64,000 nucleotides of DNA, from assembly GCA_902774335.1 (NCBI GenBank), contig CACYHW010000005.1, positions 30,895 through 94,894 on the forward strand, given 5' to 3'. Below, one piece after another: positions 17,609 to 27,198 of this stretch; positions within the stretch are counted from its first letter, which is position 1, and every line of letters begins with the position of its first letter. The stretch comes from an uncultured Bacteroidales bacterium. Its GTDB lineage: Bacteria > Bacteroidota > Bacteroidia > Bacteroidales > Bacteroidaceae. A program made the position numbers and the translations under genes. The notes below the pieces were generated by a model. It made no database searches, was not told the origin of the DNA, and saw nothing but the letters and a program-made list of their open reading frames with translations.

Positions 17609-19261
17609 ATGACTAAACGCAATTACGGACTATCATGGCTATGCATGACGCTTTCATGTTTCGCCGCCATGATGACATCCTGTTCAGGACAGGCCAAAAA
17701 CCAGGAGAAAGAACTTATGACAGTAGGAAATCCATTCATGCCCCTGTGGGAGCATATCCCCGACGGCGAGCCGTACGTGTTTGAGGACCCGGACAACCCC
17801 GGAAAACAGCGTGTCTATGTTTACGGATCACATGACAGCCGTATTACCGATTACTGCGGCCGCGAGCTTGTGGTATGGTCGGCTCCTGTAGAGGACCTTA
17901 ACCACTGGCGCTATGACGGCGAGATACTCAAGGTCGATAAGAACCGTGACGGGCAGGCTATCAGCCGCCGCGGATTGGCCGATGTACTTTTTGCTCCCGA
18001 TGTAACCCTGGTAACCGCCCCCGACGGCACCAAGACATACTACCTCTACCCCAACGACCAGGAGGGAGGCCGAAACGGTCTTATAGCCAAGAGTTCACGT
18101 CCCGACGGTCCATTTGAGGTATGCAACTGGAGCAAGGACAACCCCAACCGTGCCGACGGCGTGCTGGCATTTGACCCCGCAGTCTTTGTGGATGACGACG
18201 GCCGCATTTACGGCTACTGGGGATTTGAGCGTTCATATGCAGCCGAGCTGGACCCCGCCACCATGGCAACCGTAAAGCCCGGCACCAAGATCGTTGAGGA
18301 TATGGTTCCCGGCCGATACATGGACGGCGTGTTCAAGTTCTTTGAAGCATCGTCCATACGTAAGATCCAGGACAAGTACATATTCATCTACAGCAGGTTC
18401 AGCCTGGAGGGCGAGTTCGGTCTGCCCTCGTCAAACTACACGCTGGCATACGCTTACGGCGACAGCCCTCTGGGTCCCTGGACCTACGGCGGAACCGTTA
18501 TCGACGGACGCGGACGCGAGATCAACGAGAAAGGTGAGCCTATAGCATCGGGCACCGTCGACGGCAACACGCACGGCGGCATCTGCCAGATCAACGGACA
18601 ATGGTATGTATTCTATCACCGCCAGACCGGTACCGATGAGTACGCACGTCAGGCTATGGTCGCACCTATTGAGATAAAGGTTACTCCGGGCCCCGGCGGC
18701 AAGGTTGAGATATCGGAAGGAGAGTATAACTCCGAGGGATTCTCGCTGAACGGTCTTGATCCGCTGGAGCGTCACAGCGCAGGTCTGGCCTGCTGGTACA
18801 CCGGACCCAAGACAGCCATTCACGAGTGGCCTAACAACACATTCTTTGGGTCATACGTAGCTTCGGCTTACGGCACTGACAGCAGGTTTGACAAGCCTTT
18901 TGACCTGGAGAACAATACCAACCCCGTGGTCAACAACACCGACGGTTCAATTGTGGGCTACAAGTATTTCAACTTTGACGCCACCAACGGACGCAAGAAC
19001 GTAAAACTGCTGCTCAACCTGATTCCTGAAGGTGTGGACGGCACCATCACCATTATGGCAGACCGCCCCTGGACATCGCAGAAGGGCAGGGAACTGGGCA
19101 AGATCAGTCTCAAGGCCGATATGCCCCAGCAGCCCACTGAAATTGCCGTAAAACTGCCCGCAATAGGCGAACTCAGCGGCAAGCACGCCATATACTTCAC
19201 GTTCTCATCGGACACAAAGGAGAAATCCATCTGCACCCTGCTGGATTTCAAATTTAATTGA
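17609..19261 (+). CDS. GH43-family arabinosidase-like lipoprotein with C-terminal CBM6-like domain
   Basis: Predicted glycoside hydrolase of family 43 that releases L-arabinose or xylose from plant polysaccharides. The lipoprotein signal ends MMTSC (lipobox MTSC), so it is envelope-anchored. The five-bladed propeller (roughly residues 40-370) shows family segments YVYGSHDSRITDYCG, LFAPDVT, FDPAVFVDDDGRIYGYWG and NTHGGICQINGQWYVFYHR. Residues from about 400 (WYTGP, YKYFNFD, LLLNLIPEGVDGTI) resemble a CBM6-type beta-sandwich. ATG 17609 is chosen over 17582 because it begins the signal peptide. With araABD, rpiB and tkt nearby it supports pentose use. Its stop lies in an AATTGA repeat. Confidence 0.85.
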   Translation: MTKRNYGLSWLCMTLSCFAAMMTSCSGQAKNQEKELMTVGNPFMPLWEHIPDGEPYVFEDPDNPGKQRVYVYGSHDSRITDYCGRELVVWSAPVEDLNHWRYDGEILKVDKNRDGQAISRRGLADVLFAPDVTLVTAPDGTKTYYLYPNDQEGGRNGLIAKSSRPDGPFEVCNWSKDNPNRADGVLAFDPAVFVDDDGRIYGYWGFERSYAAELDPATMATVKPGTKIVEDMVPGRYMDGVFKFFEASSIRKIQDKYIFIYSRFSLEGEFGLPSSNYTLAYAYGDSPLGPWTYGGTVIDGRGREINEKGEPIASGTVDGNTHGGICQINGQWYVFYHRQTGTDEYARQAMVAPIEIKVTPGPGGKVEISEGEYNSEGFSLNGLDPLERHSAGLACWYTGPKTAIHEWPNNTFFGSYVASAYGTDSRFDKPFDLENNTNPVVNNTDGSIVGYKYFNFDATNGRKNVKLLLNLIPEGVDGTITIMADRPWTSQKGRELGKISLKADMPQQPTEIAVKLPAIGELSGKHAIYFTFSSDTKEKSICTLLDFKFN

Positions 19262-19305
19262 GAATTGAAAATTGAGAATTGAAAATTAATACGCAGAACC
19301 TGCGT
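19257..19305 (+). repeat. Composite AATTGA repeat after the GH43 gene
   Basis: Four to five AATTGA(G/A) units begin at the GH43 stop codon and run into ATTAATACGC then AGAACCTGCGT. ACGCAG/CTGCGT is a 6-bp hairpin. The block matches the minus-strand block at 12669-12719. Confidence 0.7.
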
Positions 19306-19321
19306 TAAGCCCACAACAATA

Positions 19322-19354
19322 AAAAAGGGTTCGGAATTTCTCCGAACCCTTTTT
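19322..19354. terminator. Bidirectional intrinsic terminator
   Basis: The stem AAAAAGGGTTCGGA pairs with TCCGAACCCTTTTT around a 5-nt loop. The A-tract on the left and the T-tract on the right let it serve both GH43 (plus) and rpiB (minus). Confidence 0.88.
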
Positions 19355-19428
19355 ACAATTTTCAATTCTCCGCTCGGCCCGAAGGGACGCTTTCACAAAG
19401 CGAAGCGACTGAAAGAATTTTCAATTCA
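19355..19428 (-). repeat. AATTGA repeats and small hairpin after rpiB
   Basis: Minus-strand GAATTGAAAATT copies lie at 19356-19370 and at about 19414-19428, the latter starting at the rpiB stop codon. Between them is a GC-rich segment with a short hairpin (CGCTTT cac AAAGCG). Confidence 0.55.
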
Positions 19429-19854
19429 CTTTACAGGGATGCTGTCAACGCGAGCCTGATGACGACCGCCCTCGAAGGGGGTGTTCAGATACTCGTCCAT
19501 GATCTTGCGGGCCATATCGTTGTCGATAAAGCGGCCGGGCATAACCAGAACGTTGGCATCATTGTGCTGACGGATCAGGTGAGCTATCTCGGGAATCCAG
19601 CAGAGTCCGGCGCGGATGCCCTGATGCTTGTTGAGGGTCATTGAGATACCCTCGCCGCTGCCGCACATGGCAATACCCTTTTCTACCTCTCCGTTCTCAA
19701 TGCCGCGGGCCAGTGCATGACCGTAATCGGCATAATTGCAACTCTCGGGAGAGTAGGTGCCGTAGTCCTTGAACTCCAGCCCCTTCTCCTTCAAGTATTC
19801 TATCACAAACTGCTTAAGCGGGAAAGCAGCGTGGTCACTTGCTATTCCTATCAT
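19426..19854 (-). CDS. rpiB: Ribose-5-phosphate isomerase B
   Basis: Interconverts ribose 5-phosphate and ribulose 5-phosphate in the non-oxidative pentose phosphate pathway. It belongs to the RpiB/LacA/LacB fold: N-terminal IGIASDHAAFPLK, and the active-site Cys in AMCGSGEGISMTLNKH. The 142-aa length is exact for the family. Its ATG overlaps the stop codon of transketolase by one base (TAATG), so the two are translationally coupled. Some RpiB paralogs isomerise allose or galactose 6-phosphates, but pairing with tkt argues for ribose 5-phosphate. Confidence 0.94.
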   Translation of the reverse strand: MIGIASDHAAFPLKQFVIEYLKEKGLEFKDYGTYSPESCNYADYGHALARGIENGEVEKGIAMCGSGEGISMTLNKHQGIRAGLCWIPEIAHLIRQHNDANVLVMPGRFIDNDMARKIMDEYLNTPFEGGRHQARVDSIPVK

Positions 19855-21869
19855 TACTTGAGCAATGACTTAACCTGGTTGTATACGTTCTCAGCGGTGA
19901 AACCGAGCTTCTCGTCCAGCACCTTGTAAGGAGCTGAGAAACCGAATGAGCTCAGTCCCCATACCTTACCGCTGGCACCTACCAGACCCTCAAGGGTTAC
20001 AGGCAGACCTGCAGTGAGACCGAACTTACGCTTGTTACCGGGCAGGATGCTGCGCTGGTAAGCCTTTGACTGACTGCGGAACAGGCCCTCGGAAGGAACG
20101 CTTACGATGCGGCACTTGATACCGTCCTTGCGCAGGAGCTCGGCACCGGCAACCAGAGTTGATACCTCTGAACCTGAAGCGAGCAGGATAACGTCGAAGT
20201 CAGCGTCTGAACCTGCAACGATGTAAGCACCCTTGGCAGCCTGGCTGTAGTCGTTACCTGCGGGCAGGGTCTTGATGTTCTGACGGCTCAGGATAAGGCC
20301 TGTGGGTGAAGTGGTATTCTCCATAGCGAGCTTCCATGCCTGAGTGGTCTCGTCGCTGTCGGCGGGACGGAGAACAAGCATTGAGTTCTTGCCCTTGTGA
20401 GTCTTGAGTTTCTCCATGAGACGGATCTGTGCCTCCTGCTCAACGGGCTCGTGTGTAGGACCGTCCTCACCTACGCGGAATGCATCGTGAGTCCAGATGA
20501 ACTTGACGGGGAGCTCCATGAGGGCTGCCATACGTACGGCGGGCTTCATGTAGTCTGAGAATACAAAGAAGGTACCGCAAGCGGGGATAACACCACCGTG
20601 CAGAGCCATACCGATGCAGCAGCAAGCCATGGTGAGCTCGGCTACGCCGGCCTGGAAGAATGCACCGCTGAAGTCACCCTTAACCATGTTGTGGGTATAC
20701 TTGAGGAAACCGTCGGTCTTATCAGAGTTGCTCAGGTCAGCACTTGCGCAGATCATGTTGGGAACCTGCTGAGCCAGCTGACTCAGAACAGCGGCCGATG
20801 CAGAACGTGTTGCATCATCGGGCTTCTGCTGAACCTTGCTCCAGTCAATCTTGGGAGCCTTGCCGCTGAACCACTCCTTGAGGAGAGCAGCCTTCTCAGG
20901 ATTTGCCTTTTCCCAGGCAGCCTTGCGGGCATACTTGGCATCCATGATCTTGCGGAGCTGCTTGGCGCGGTCAGCATAGAGTTTCTTGACCTCGGGGAAG
21001 ATCTGGAAAGGATTCTCGGGATCACCGCCCAGAGCCTTGATGGTGTTAACATAAGCATCACCGCCCAGAGGAGCACCGTGGGTCTTGCAGTTACGCTCGT
21101 AGCTGCTGCCGTCGGCCTGGAGGGCACCCTTACCCATGATGCACTTACCGATGATAAGGGTCGGTTTGCCATTGGCGTTCTGAGCCATTGTCAGGGCACC
21201 GCGGATCTGGTCAACATCATTTCCGTTTATCTCATATACGTTCCAACCCCATGCGCGATACTTAGCGGCAGTATCCTCAGACGTTACCACCTTGGTCTCG
21301 GTTGAAAGCTGGATATCGTTTGAATCATAGAACATGATGAGGTTGTCAAGACCCAGAGTACCTGCAATACGGCCTGCGCCCTGTGAAATCTCCTCCTGGA
21401 TACCACCGTCCGATATGTAAGCGTAGATCTTGTGGTTCATTACCTCCTCACCCAGTACGGCTGCCAGATGCTTCTCAGCAATAGCGGCACCTACTGCAAA
21501 TACGTGACCCTGACCAAGAGGACCTGAGGTGTTCTCGATACCACGGGCAACCTCGAGTTCGGGGTGACCGGTAACGGGTGAACCCCACTGACGCAGGGTA
21601 GCCAGCTCCTCCATTGAGAACTTACCGGTAAGGGCAAGCTGTGAGTAGAGCATGGGAGCCATATGGCCGGGGTCAAGGAAGAAACGGTCACGACCCTCAA
21701 ACTTCATGTTACGGGGATCATACTCCAGGAACTCGCTGAAAAGCACGTTAATGAAATCAGCACCGCCCATGGCGCCGCCCGGATGACCTGACTTGGCCTT
21801 CTCGACCATTGATGCAGCCAGAATGCGGATATTATCGGCTGCCTTGTTCATCAATTCTTTACTGTTCAT
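19854..21869 (-). CDS. tkt: Transketolase
   Basis: Thiamine-diphosphate enzyme moving two-carbon units between pentose phosphates and glycolytic intermediates. Full length (671 aa) with pyrophosphate domain (GHPGGAMGGADF, DPGHMAPMLYSQLALTG, YISDGGIQEEISQG in the cofactor-binding region), pyrimidine domain (HDAFRVGEDGPTHEPVEQ) and C-terminal domain. The cofactor motif reads SDGGIQEE where many transketolases have GDGCxxEG, a variant I have taken as normal for this branch. First gene of a two-gene operon with rpiB. It would carry xylulose 5-phosphate made by AraD into glycolysis. Confidence 0.95.
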   Translation of the reverse strand: MNSKELMNKAADNIRILAASMVEKAKSGHPGGAMGGADFINVLFSEFLEYDPRNMKFEGRDRFFLDPGHMAPMLYSQLALTGKFSMEELATLRQWGSPVTGHPELEVARGIENTSGPLGQGHVFAVGAAIAEKHLAAVLGEEVMNHKIYAYISDGGIQEEISQGAGRIAGTLGLDNLIMFYDSNDIQLSTETKVVTSEDTAAKYRAWGWNVYEINGNDVDQIRGALTMAQNANGKPTLIIGKCIMGKGALQADGSSYERNCKTHGAPLGGDAYVNTIKALGGDPENPFQIFPEVKKLYADRAKQLRKIMDAKYARKAAWEKANPEKAALLKEWFSGKAPKIDWSKVQQKPDDATRSASAAVLSQLAQQVPNMICASADLSNSDKTDGFLKYTHNMVKGDFSGAFFQAGVAELTMACCCIGMALHGGVIPACGTFFVFSDYMKPAVRMAALMELPVKFIWTHDAFRVGEDGPTHEPVEQEAQIRLMEKLKTHKGKNSMLVLRPADSDETTQAWKLAMENTTSPTGLILSRQNIKTLPAGNDYSQAAKGAYIVAGSDADFDVILLASGSEVSTLVAGAELLRKDGIKCRIVSVPSEGLFRSQSKAYQRSILPGNKRKFGLTAGLPVTLEGLVGASGKVWGLSSFGFSAPYKVLDEKLGFTAENVYNQVKSLLK

Positions 21870-21907
21870 TGTTATTGTCGTTTAGATCAAATTCGCGTGA
21901 TAGCTTG

Positions 21908-21939
21908 CAAATTTAGTAAAAATATGGCAGCGGGGAAAA
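21908..21939 (-). promoter_or_regulatory. Promoter for tkt-rpiB
   Basis: On the minus strand, TTTT (21936-21939) as a 3/4 -33 box and TAAATTTG (21908-21915) as an exact -7 box are spaced by 20 nt. The leader would be about 30 nt. Confidence 0.65.
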
Positions 21940-21997
21940 CGTATCTACATTTTTATAATAATAGCGTGGGCGGTGGGGTTTTATGGGTATTTTTACC

Positions 21998-22005
21998 TAC
22001 TTTTG
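21998..22005 (+). promoter_or_regulatory. -7 box TACTTTTG for the phosphatase/glycosyltransferase operon
   Basis: Exact TAnnTTTG match with the start codon at 22062, giving a leader of about 50 nt. The -33 region is poor. Confidence 0.6.
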
Positions 22006-22061
22006 CGTTATGCAAACAACACTGGACAACAAATAACACTGACCTAAATAACCTACTAAAA

Positions 22062-23465
22062 ATGAAGAAATCAATTATTATCAGTCTGGCGCTCCTCTTG
22101 CCGCTGTCATTATGTGCAGAAATCACAAAGAAAGAGGATATCAATCAGGACAACCTCTACAAGTTCAGAGGCAGTATGACCCAGTATGAGGATCCGGGTG
22201 TCACCTACTCAAAGGCTCCCAAGGGCTTCAAGCCTTTCTACATGAGTCACTACGGCCGCCACGGTTCACGTTACCTGCTCAACACACCGCAGTACAACGA
22301 CCCGTATTCAATCCTTCAGGCTGCCGATGACAAAGGCGTACTGACAGAGTTCGGCAAGGATGTCCTGAGACGCATCGAGATAATGGCCAAGGATGCCGAC
22401 GGCCATCTGGGCGACCTGACCATAGTAGGCCAGCAGCAGCATCGCGGCATTGCCCGCCGTATGGTCCGCAACTATCCGGAGATATTCAACAAGAAGTCAC
22501 ACATCGTGGCACGCTCAACCACATCACACCGCGTTATAGCCAGTATGACCGCCGCCTTGATGGAGTTCTCGGCCATACTGCCCAAGATGGACATCGACTT
22601 CAACGACAGTGACTTTGACCGCGGTTACATGAACTACGAGGACAGGGCCATCAACAGCGCCAAGAACAGCCGCGAAAGAAACGCTGCCGTGAACGCTTTC
22701 AACGCCAAGCATAACAACCCCGAGCGCCTGATGTGCGCCCTCTTTACCGATACCACATTCATCACCCGTTATCCCAGGACATCGTCCAGCTCAAGTTCAC
22801 GCTCCCAGATGTCAAGCGCAGCCCAGGAGACATCGGGTTCCGTATCGACCACAGACCGCTCGGACGATCTCTACACCAAGATTTATGATATTGCCGCCAA
22901 CATGGGCAGCCACACATACTTAGGATTCGACCTGGACGATGTGTTCACATACGAGGAGTGGTATGACTGCTGGCTCCAGAACAACCTCTACTGGTTCTCA
23001 GTTTCCGGTTATCACGACATGACCCAGAACCTGGTTCCTTACGGCCACGCAACACTGCTCCAGGACTTCCTGGATAAGGCCGATGAGGCCATCGCCAACG
23101 GCACCCCCAGCGCCAACCTGCGCTACGGTCATGACACCGCCCTCTATCCCCTGCTCTGCCTCATGGAGGTGAACGACTGCTCTTATGCACCCAAGGATAT
23201 CGAGGACCTGGCAAACAAATGGGTTAACTATGACATTGTCCACATGGGCAGTAACCTCCAACTCATATTCTTCAAGAACAAGAAAGGCACCATCCTGGTA
23301 AGGGCCCTGCTCGACGAGACCGAGGCCAAGCTGCCGGTAGAGTGCTATAAGGATGCCAAGGGTAATGAGTATCCCTACTTCTACGAGTGGAACAAGGTAG
23401 AGAAGTACTACCGCGACATCCTGGCCCGCTGGACAAGAATCAGAGCCGAGCTGACAAACAACTGA
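22062..23465 (+). CDS. Exported histidine-type phosphatase (MINPP/phytase-like)
   Basis: Periplasmic or surface phosphomonoesterase of the histidine phosphatase clade 2 type; relatives hydrolyse inositol polyphosphates. A Sec signal (KKSIIISLALLLPLSLCAE) is followed by the catalytic RHGSR at residues 66-70 (HYGRHGSRYLL). The second-half motif that normally supplies the proton donor (HD or HAE) is read here as VHMGSNLQ around residue 394, so that residue is Met or Gly instead. A Ser-rich insertion lies near residue 245. ATG 22062 begins the signal peptide; the upstream extension contains the promoter and is rejected. A glycosyltransferase gene follows after 4 nt. Confidence 0.85.
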   Translation: MKKSIIISLALLLPLSLCAEITKKEDINQDNLYKFRGSMTQYEDPGVTYSKAPKGFKPFYMSHYGRHGSRYLLNTPQYNDPYSILQAADDKGVLTEFGKDVLRRIEIMAKDADGHLGDLTIVGQQQHRGIARRMVRNYPEIFNKKSHIVARSTTSHRVIASMTAALMEFSAILPKMDIDFNDSDFDRGYMNYEDRAINSAKNSRERNAAVNAFNAKHNNPERLMCALFTDTTFITRYPRTSSSSSSRSQMSSAAQETSGSVSTTDRSDDLYTKIYDIAANMGSHTYLGFDLDDVFTYEEWYDCWLQNNLYWFSVSGYHDMTQNLVPYGHATLLQDFLDKADEAIANGTPSANLRYGHDTALYPLLCLMEVNDCSYAPKDIEDLANKWVNYDIVHMGSNLQLIFFKNKKGTILVRALLDETEAKLPVECYKDAKGNEYPYFYEWNKVEKYYRDILARWTRIRAELTNN

Positions 23466-23469
23466 TAAA

Positions 23470-24585
23470 ATGAAAATAGGGTTCGATGCAAAACGTCTTT
23501 ACAACAACTTCACCGGTCTGGGAAACTACTGCCGGACCGTTGTTGACATCCTTACGGAGCGCTATCCTGAAAACGGGTATTTCCTGTATACCCCCAAGAT
23601 AAAGGAAGACTCCAGGACCGAGCCCTATCTTTACAATCCTCAATGCACCACCGTCACTCCGGACAGCCCGTTCCTGAGAGGACTGTGGAGAACATTCCAG
23701 GTTTCAAGAAGAGCTGACAGGGACTCGTTGGATATTTTTCACGGATTATCCAACGAGCTGCCTGTACGTCTTAACATACCATCGGTGGTAACCATCCACG
23801 ACGTGGCTTTCAAGACATTTCCCGACATGTATCACCTGCCAGACAGGATCATATACGATGCCAAGTGGAAATATGCCTGCAACCATGCCGACAGGATAAT
23901 AGCCATCAGCACATCCACCAAGAACGACGTCATCGAGTTTTACGGTGTGGATCCAAATAAGATAGACGTGGTCTATCAGCCCGTAAACAGCATCTATTAC
24001 ACCCAGGAAGCCGGTGTAAGGCCTCAGCTTCCCAAGAAGGTCAGGGATCACGAATATATGCTGTATGTGGGTTCCATCAACTCACGCAAGAACCTGCTGG
24101 GAATAATCAAAGCCATGGAGCTGCTGCCGCAGGACCTGCGCATTCCGCTCATCGTCGTAGGCAACGGCCGCGAATACAAACATGAGGTGCTGCGTTACAT
24201 CACCGCACGCGGGCTCAACAATCTGATTGTATTCCCGTCTTGCCACATCGGCACTGCCCAGCTGCGTTACCTCTACTCAAACGCCGCAATGCTGGTTTAT
24301 CCGTCGTTCTACGAGGGATTCGGCCTACCGGTGCTGGAGGCGCTGCTCTCCAAATGTCCCGTTGTAACAAGCAATATCTCATCACTGCCCGAGGCCGCCG
24401 GACCGGACTCGCTGCTTGCCGACCCCAATGATATAGGCGATATATCGGACAAGATACGTAAGGTTCTTACCAACAGTGATTTCCGCGAAAAGATGATTGG
24501 TAAAGGTTATCAGTACGCGACAGGAAGGTTCAACCCCACAAGACTGGCGGAATCCATGATGGATACATACAAAAGCATTCTTTAA
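23470..24585 (+). CDS. Glycosyltransferase family 4
   Basis: GT-B fold retaining glycosyltransferase using a nucleotide-sugar donor, presumably adding a sugar to a surface glycan. It starts with MKIGFDAKRLYNNFTGLGNY, has the hinge YVGSINSRKNLLGIIKA around residue 200, and the donor-site E-x7-E motif in PSFYEGFGLPVLEAL near residue 280. There is no signal peptide, so it acts at the cytoplasmic face. It shares an operon with the upstream phosphatase (4 nt) and with LicD (4 nt). Donor and acceptor cannot be inferred. Confidence 0.9.
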   Translation: MKIGFDAKRLYNNFTGLGNYCRTVVDILTERYPENGYFLYTPKIKEDSRTEPYLYNPQCTTVTPDSPFLRGLWRTFQVSRRADRDSLDIFHGLSNELPVRLNIPSVVTIHDVAFKTFPDMYHLPDRIIYDAKWKYACNHADRIIAISTSTKNDVIEFYGVDPNKIDVVYQPVNSIYYTQEAGVRPQLPKKVRDHEYMLYVGSINSRKNLLGIIKAMELLPQDLRIPLIVVGNGREYKHEVLRYITARGLNNLIVFPSCHIGTAQLRYLYSNAAMLVYPSFYEGFGLPVLEALLSKCPVVTSNISSLPEAAGPDSLLADPNDIGDISDKIRKVLTNSDFREKMIGKGYQYATGRFNPTRLAESMMDTYKSIL

Positions 24586-24589
24586 AGCT

Positions 24590-25432
24590 ATGGCTCAATA
24601 CGAAATCCGACCTCTCCAGTTAAAGATACTGGACATAATGACCGCGTTTGACAAGATATGCCGCGAGCATGGACTGACCTACTACATCTGGGCCGGCACG
24701 ATGCTTGGAGCTGTCCGACACGGAGGGTTCATACCATGGGACGATGATGCCGACATAGCCCTTCCGCGCAAGGACTACGACATTCTGGTGAGCCATGCCG
24801 CCGAGTGGATACCCCAGCCCTACGAGCTTAACTGCATCGAAAAGAGCGACGCCTTTACAGGAACATACGCCAAGTTCATTGACGGCAGCACCACCATCGT
24901 GGAGCGTTACGACTTCAACTCCGTGGGCGGAATATACGTTGACATATTCCCCATTGACGAGACCTACAACTGCCGTTTCCTGGCCAAGATAAGGGCTTCC
25001 AGATACAAGATACTCAACAAGCTGGCATACTTCTGCAACAGGAACCCCTACAAGCACGGCAAGGGCCCAAGTTCATGGCTTCCCCGCACTGTACAGGCCC
25101 TGACCACCAACGCCAAACTCCAGAAGAGGGCGTGCAGAATAATGAAATCCGGATCGTTCCCCAAGTCAAAGTACGTCTGCGACTATGACTTCGGCACAAG
25201 GGGAATAATGCCCAAGGACATCATAGGCAAGCCCACTCCCATCATGTTCGAAGGCAGGGAGTTCATGGGTGTAGAGTTCCCGGACAGATATCTGCCTCAC
25301 TTCTACGGCGATTACATGAAGCTGCCCGACGAGAAGGACCGCAAACAGCACAACTTCTACTATCTGAACTACGACCTGCCCTACAGCCTGTATGTGGATG
25401 ACAGGAGCTTTGTAAAGGACAAAAAGCAATGA
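24590..25432 (+). CDS. LicD-family phosphotransferase
   Basis: LicD/FKTN-type nucleotidyltransferase-fold protein, a family that attaches phosphocholine or related phospho-groups to surface glycans. The characteristic N-terminal block is plain: YYIWAGTMLGAVRHGGFIPW followed by DDDADIAL, which supplies the metal-binding aspartates, then YVDIFPIDE near residue 122. At 280 aa it has typical length. It lies between two GT4 genes and overlaps the second by 4 nt, so it probably decorates the product of this cluster. No choline kinase/LicC partner is adjacent, so the transferred group is open. Confidence 0.88.
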   Translation: MAQYEIRPLQLKILDIMTAFDKICREHGLTYYIWAGTMLGAVRHGGFIPWDDDADIALPRKDYDILVSHAAEWIPQPYELNCIEKSDAFTGTYAKFIDGSTTIVERYDFNSVGGIYVDIFPIDETYNCRFLAKIRASRYKILNKLAYFCNRNPYKHGKGPSSWLPRTVQALTTNAKLQKRACRIMKSGSFPKSKYVCDYDFGTRGIMPKDIIGKPTPIMFEGREFMGVEFPDRYLPHFYGDYMKLPDEKDRKQHNFYYLNYDLPYSLYVDDRSFVKDKKQ

Positions 25433-26511
25433 GGGTAATACATCTGGTTTCGAACAAGGCCTGGGGTGGCGGCGAGCAGTATGTCTATGACATTTGCCGG
25501 CACCTGGCAGCCGACGGCCATGATGTGACAATCATACACAAGCCCATACCCGTTCTGCGCGACAAGCTGTCGCAGCTAAACATTCCGCTGCACGAGATGT
25601 CGCTTGGCGGCATCCTGGACATGGGCAGCGCCCGCAGGTTAAGCCGTCTGATAGCCAGCGGCAGCAGCATTCTGCATGTCCACAACTTCAAGGACGCCTT
25701 CACAGCCGCATACGCCAGGAAAATTTCGGGCAATCCCCTTGTAAGGATAGTTCTGACACGACATCTGGTCAGGCCCGGCAAGAGATCCTTCATGTACCGA
25801 TGGCTTTACCGTCAGCTGGACAGGATCATATTCGTATCAAAACTGGCGCAGGACCGTTTCCTGGAGGGTATGCCGCAATCTGTCAGGGACAAGAGCACAG
25901 TGCTCCACAACAGCATCACCATACCGGACAGCATCACCGCTCCGGACCTCAGGAAGCAGCTGGAACTCCCAGCCGACAGCACCATACTGATGTATCACGG
26001 AAGGATAGAGCAGGAAAAAGGCATAGACATCCTTGTCAAGGCCTTCGCTGCAGTCCGTGCCGATAACCTCCATCTTGTACTGGTGGGAACAGGCTCGCAG
26101 GAGTACTCACAGTCACTCAATGAAAGCATACAAAACCAAGGCTTGCACGACAGGGTACATTTCACCGGATTCCGCAGCGATATCATAGCCTGCATCCAAG
26201 AGGCCGGTCTGGGAGTGATTCCCTCCATTGTGGCCGAAGCCTGCCCGCTTTCATGCATGGAGTATATGTCGCAGGGCAAATGCGTAATCACCACCTGCAA
26301 CGGAGGCCAGGCTGAATACATCCGGGACGGCGTAACCGGCATACTTGTACCGCCGGCCGATACACAAGCGCTGGCCGATGCCATAACGCGTGCCGTCACA
26401 ACCCATGAGGCCGACACCATAGGTCAGGCTGCAGCCCGATGGTTCAGCACAAACCTGTCATACGACGTCTTCTACAGCCGCCTGACAGATATCTACAAAA
26501 AGCTGTTCTGA
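25429..26511 (+). CDS. Glycosyltransferase family 4
   Basis: Second GT-B retaining transferase of the cluster, 360 aa. The N terminus is VIHLVSNKAWGGGEQYVYD with the acceptor-side glycine loop. The phosphate-binding region LMYHGRIEQEKGIDILVKAF is near residue 185 and the C-terminal donor site is near residue 275 (VAEACPLSCMEYMSQGK, an E-x7-E variant). It overlaps licD by 4 nt (ATGA). Its stop codon directly abuts the stop of the convergent acyltransferase with no spacer, so no terminator can lie between them outside coding sequence. Confidence 0.88.
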   Translation: MRVIHLVSNKAWGGGEQYVYDICRHLAADGHDVTIIHKPIPVLRDKLSQLNIPLHEMSLGGILDMGSARRLSRLIASGSSILHVHNFKDAFTAAYARKISGNPLVRIVLTRHLVRPGKRSFMYRWLYRQLDRIIFVSKLAQDRFLEGMPQSVRDKSTVLHNSITIPDSITAPDLRKQLELPADSTILMYHGRIEQEKGIDILVKAFAAVRADNLHLVLVGTGSQEYSQSLNESIQNQGLHDRVHFTGFRSDIIACIQEAGLGVIPSIVAEACPLSCMEYMSQGKCVITTCNGGQAEYIRDGVTGILVPPADTQALADAITRAVTTHEADTIGQAAARWFSTNLSYDVFYSRLTDIYKKLF

Positions 26512-27195
26512 TCAGTCCAGCGAGGCCAGGAAAGCCTCGGGATCGGCGAATCTTTCAGGATAGGTTCTGAGCAGCTTTTCATCGGTACAATCCCACCACT
26601 TGAGACGCAGCAGTTTCTCTATATCGGAGTCGCTGAAACGTTTCTTAATGGGTTTGGCGGGAACGCCTCCTGCAATGGTATAAGGGGGAACATCCTTGGT
26701 CACTACGGCTCCTGCGGCAATCACGGCACCATCGCCAATGGTAACACCGTCCATGATCATCACCCCGCTGCCTATCCACACATCATTTCCAATCACTACC
26801 TTATAGCCCGGCACGGCCTCGCGGTCAATCTCGTGGAAGAGAGTCTTGTCCGTATATGCAAATCCGAACTTCTTGCGCACATCCATGTAGAACGGAAGTG
26901 ACGTGGTGATATTCTGTGTGGTGGGATGCGCACTGAATCCGGTCTTCAGGTTATCGGCTATGCTGCAGAAACGGCCGCATCGGACATCGGTCAGACGGCT
27001 GCCGTTACCTATGTAGGTTCCGAACCCCACGAACGAATCCTTGACGGACGCATTCCTGTATACGTAGTTGTTTCCCTCGAACTGAGCGCGTCGGATAGTC
27101 ACATTCTTGTCAAAGACTACCCTCTTCCAAAGCTTGAGCTTGGCAGGCAGGCAGTCCAGCGGGGAAAAGATGTAACGGAGTCTCTTGAGTGACAT
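26512..27195 (-). CDS. Hexapeptide-repeat acyltransferase
   Basis: Left-handed beta-helix O-acetyltransferase-like protein (227 aa) of the WcaF/CatB group, likely acetylating a sugar in a surface polysaccharide. Hexapeptide repeats run from about residue 45 to 180 ([57 protein letters not shown]), followed by the typical [12 protein letters not shown] and a C-terminal helix. His in GFSAHPTT is in the position of the catalytic His of xenobiotic acetyltransferases. It follows the GT2 gene by 3 nt on the minus strand. Confidence 0.87.
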   Translation of the reverse strand: MSLKRLRYIFSPLDCLPAKLKLWKRVVFDKNVTIRRAQFEGNNYVYRNASVKDSFVGFGTYIGNGSRLTDVRCGRFCSIADNLKTGFSAHPTTQNITTSLPFYMDVRKKFGFAYTDKTLFHEIDREAVPGYKVVIGNDVWIGSGVMIMDGVTIGDGAVIAAGAVVTKDVPPYTIAGGVPAKPIKKRFSDSDIEKLLRLKWWDCTDEKLLRTYPERFADPEAFLASLD

Positions 27196-27198
27196 ATA

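Noticed and set aside
22010-22036. Eight-codon leader-peptide-like frame after the -7 box of the phosphatase operon
   Set aside because: Too short to judge; no repeated codons or attenuator hairpin follow it, so chance is the simplest reading.
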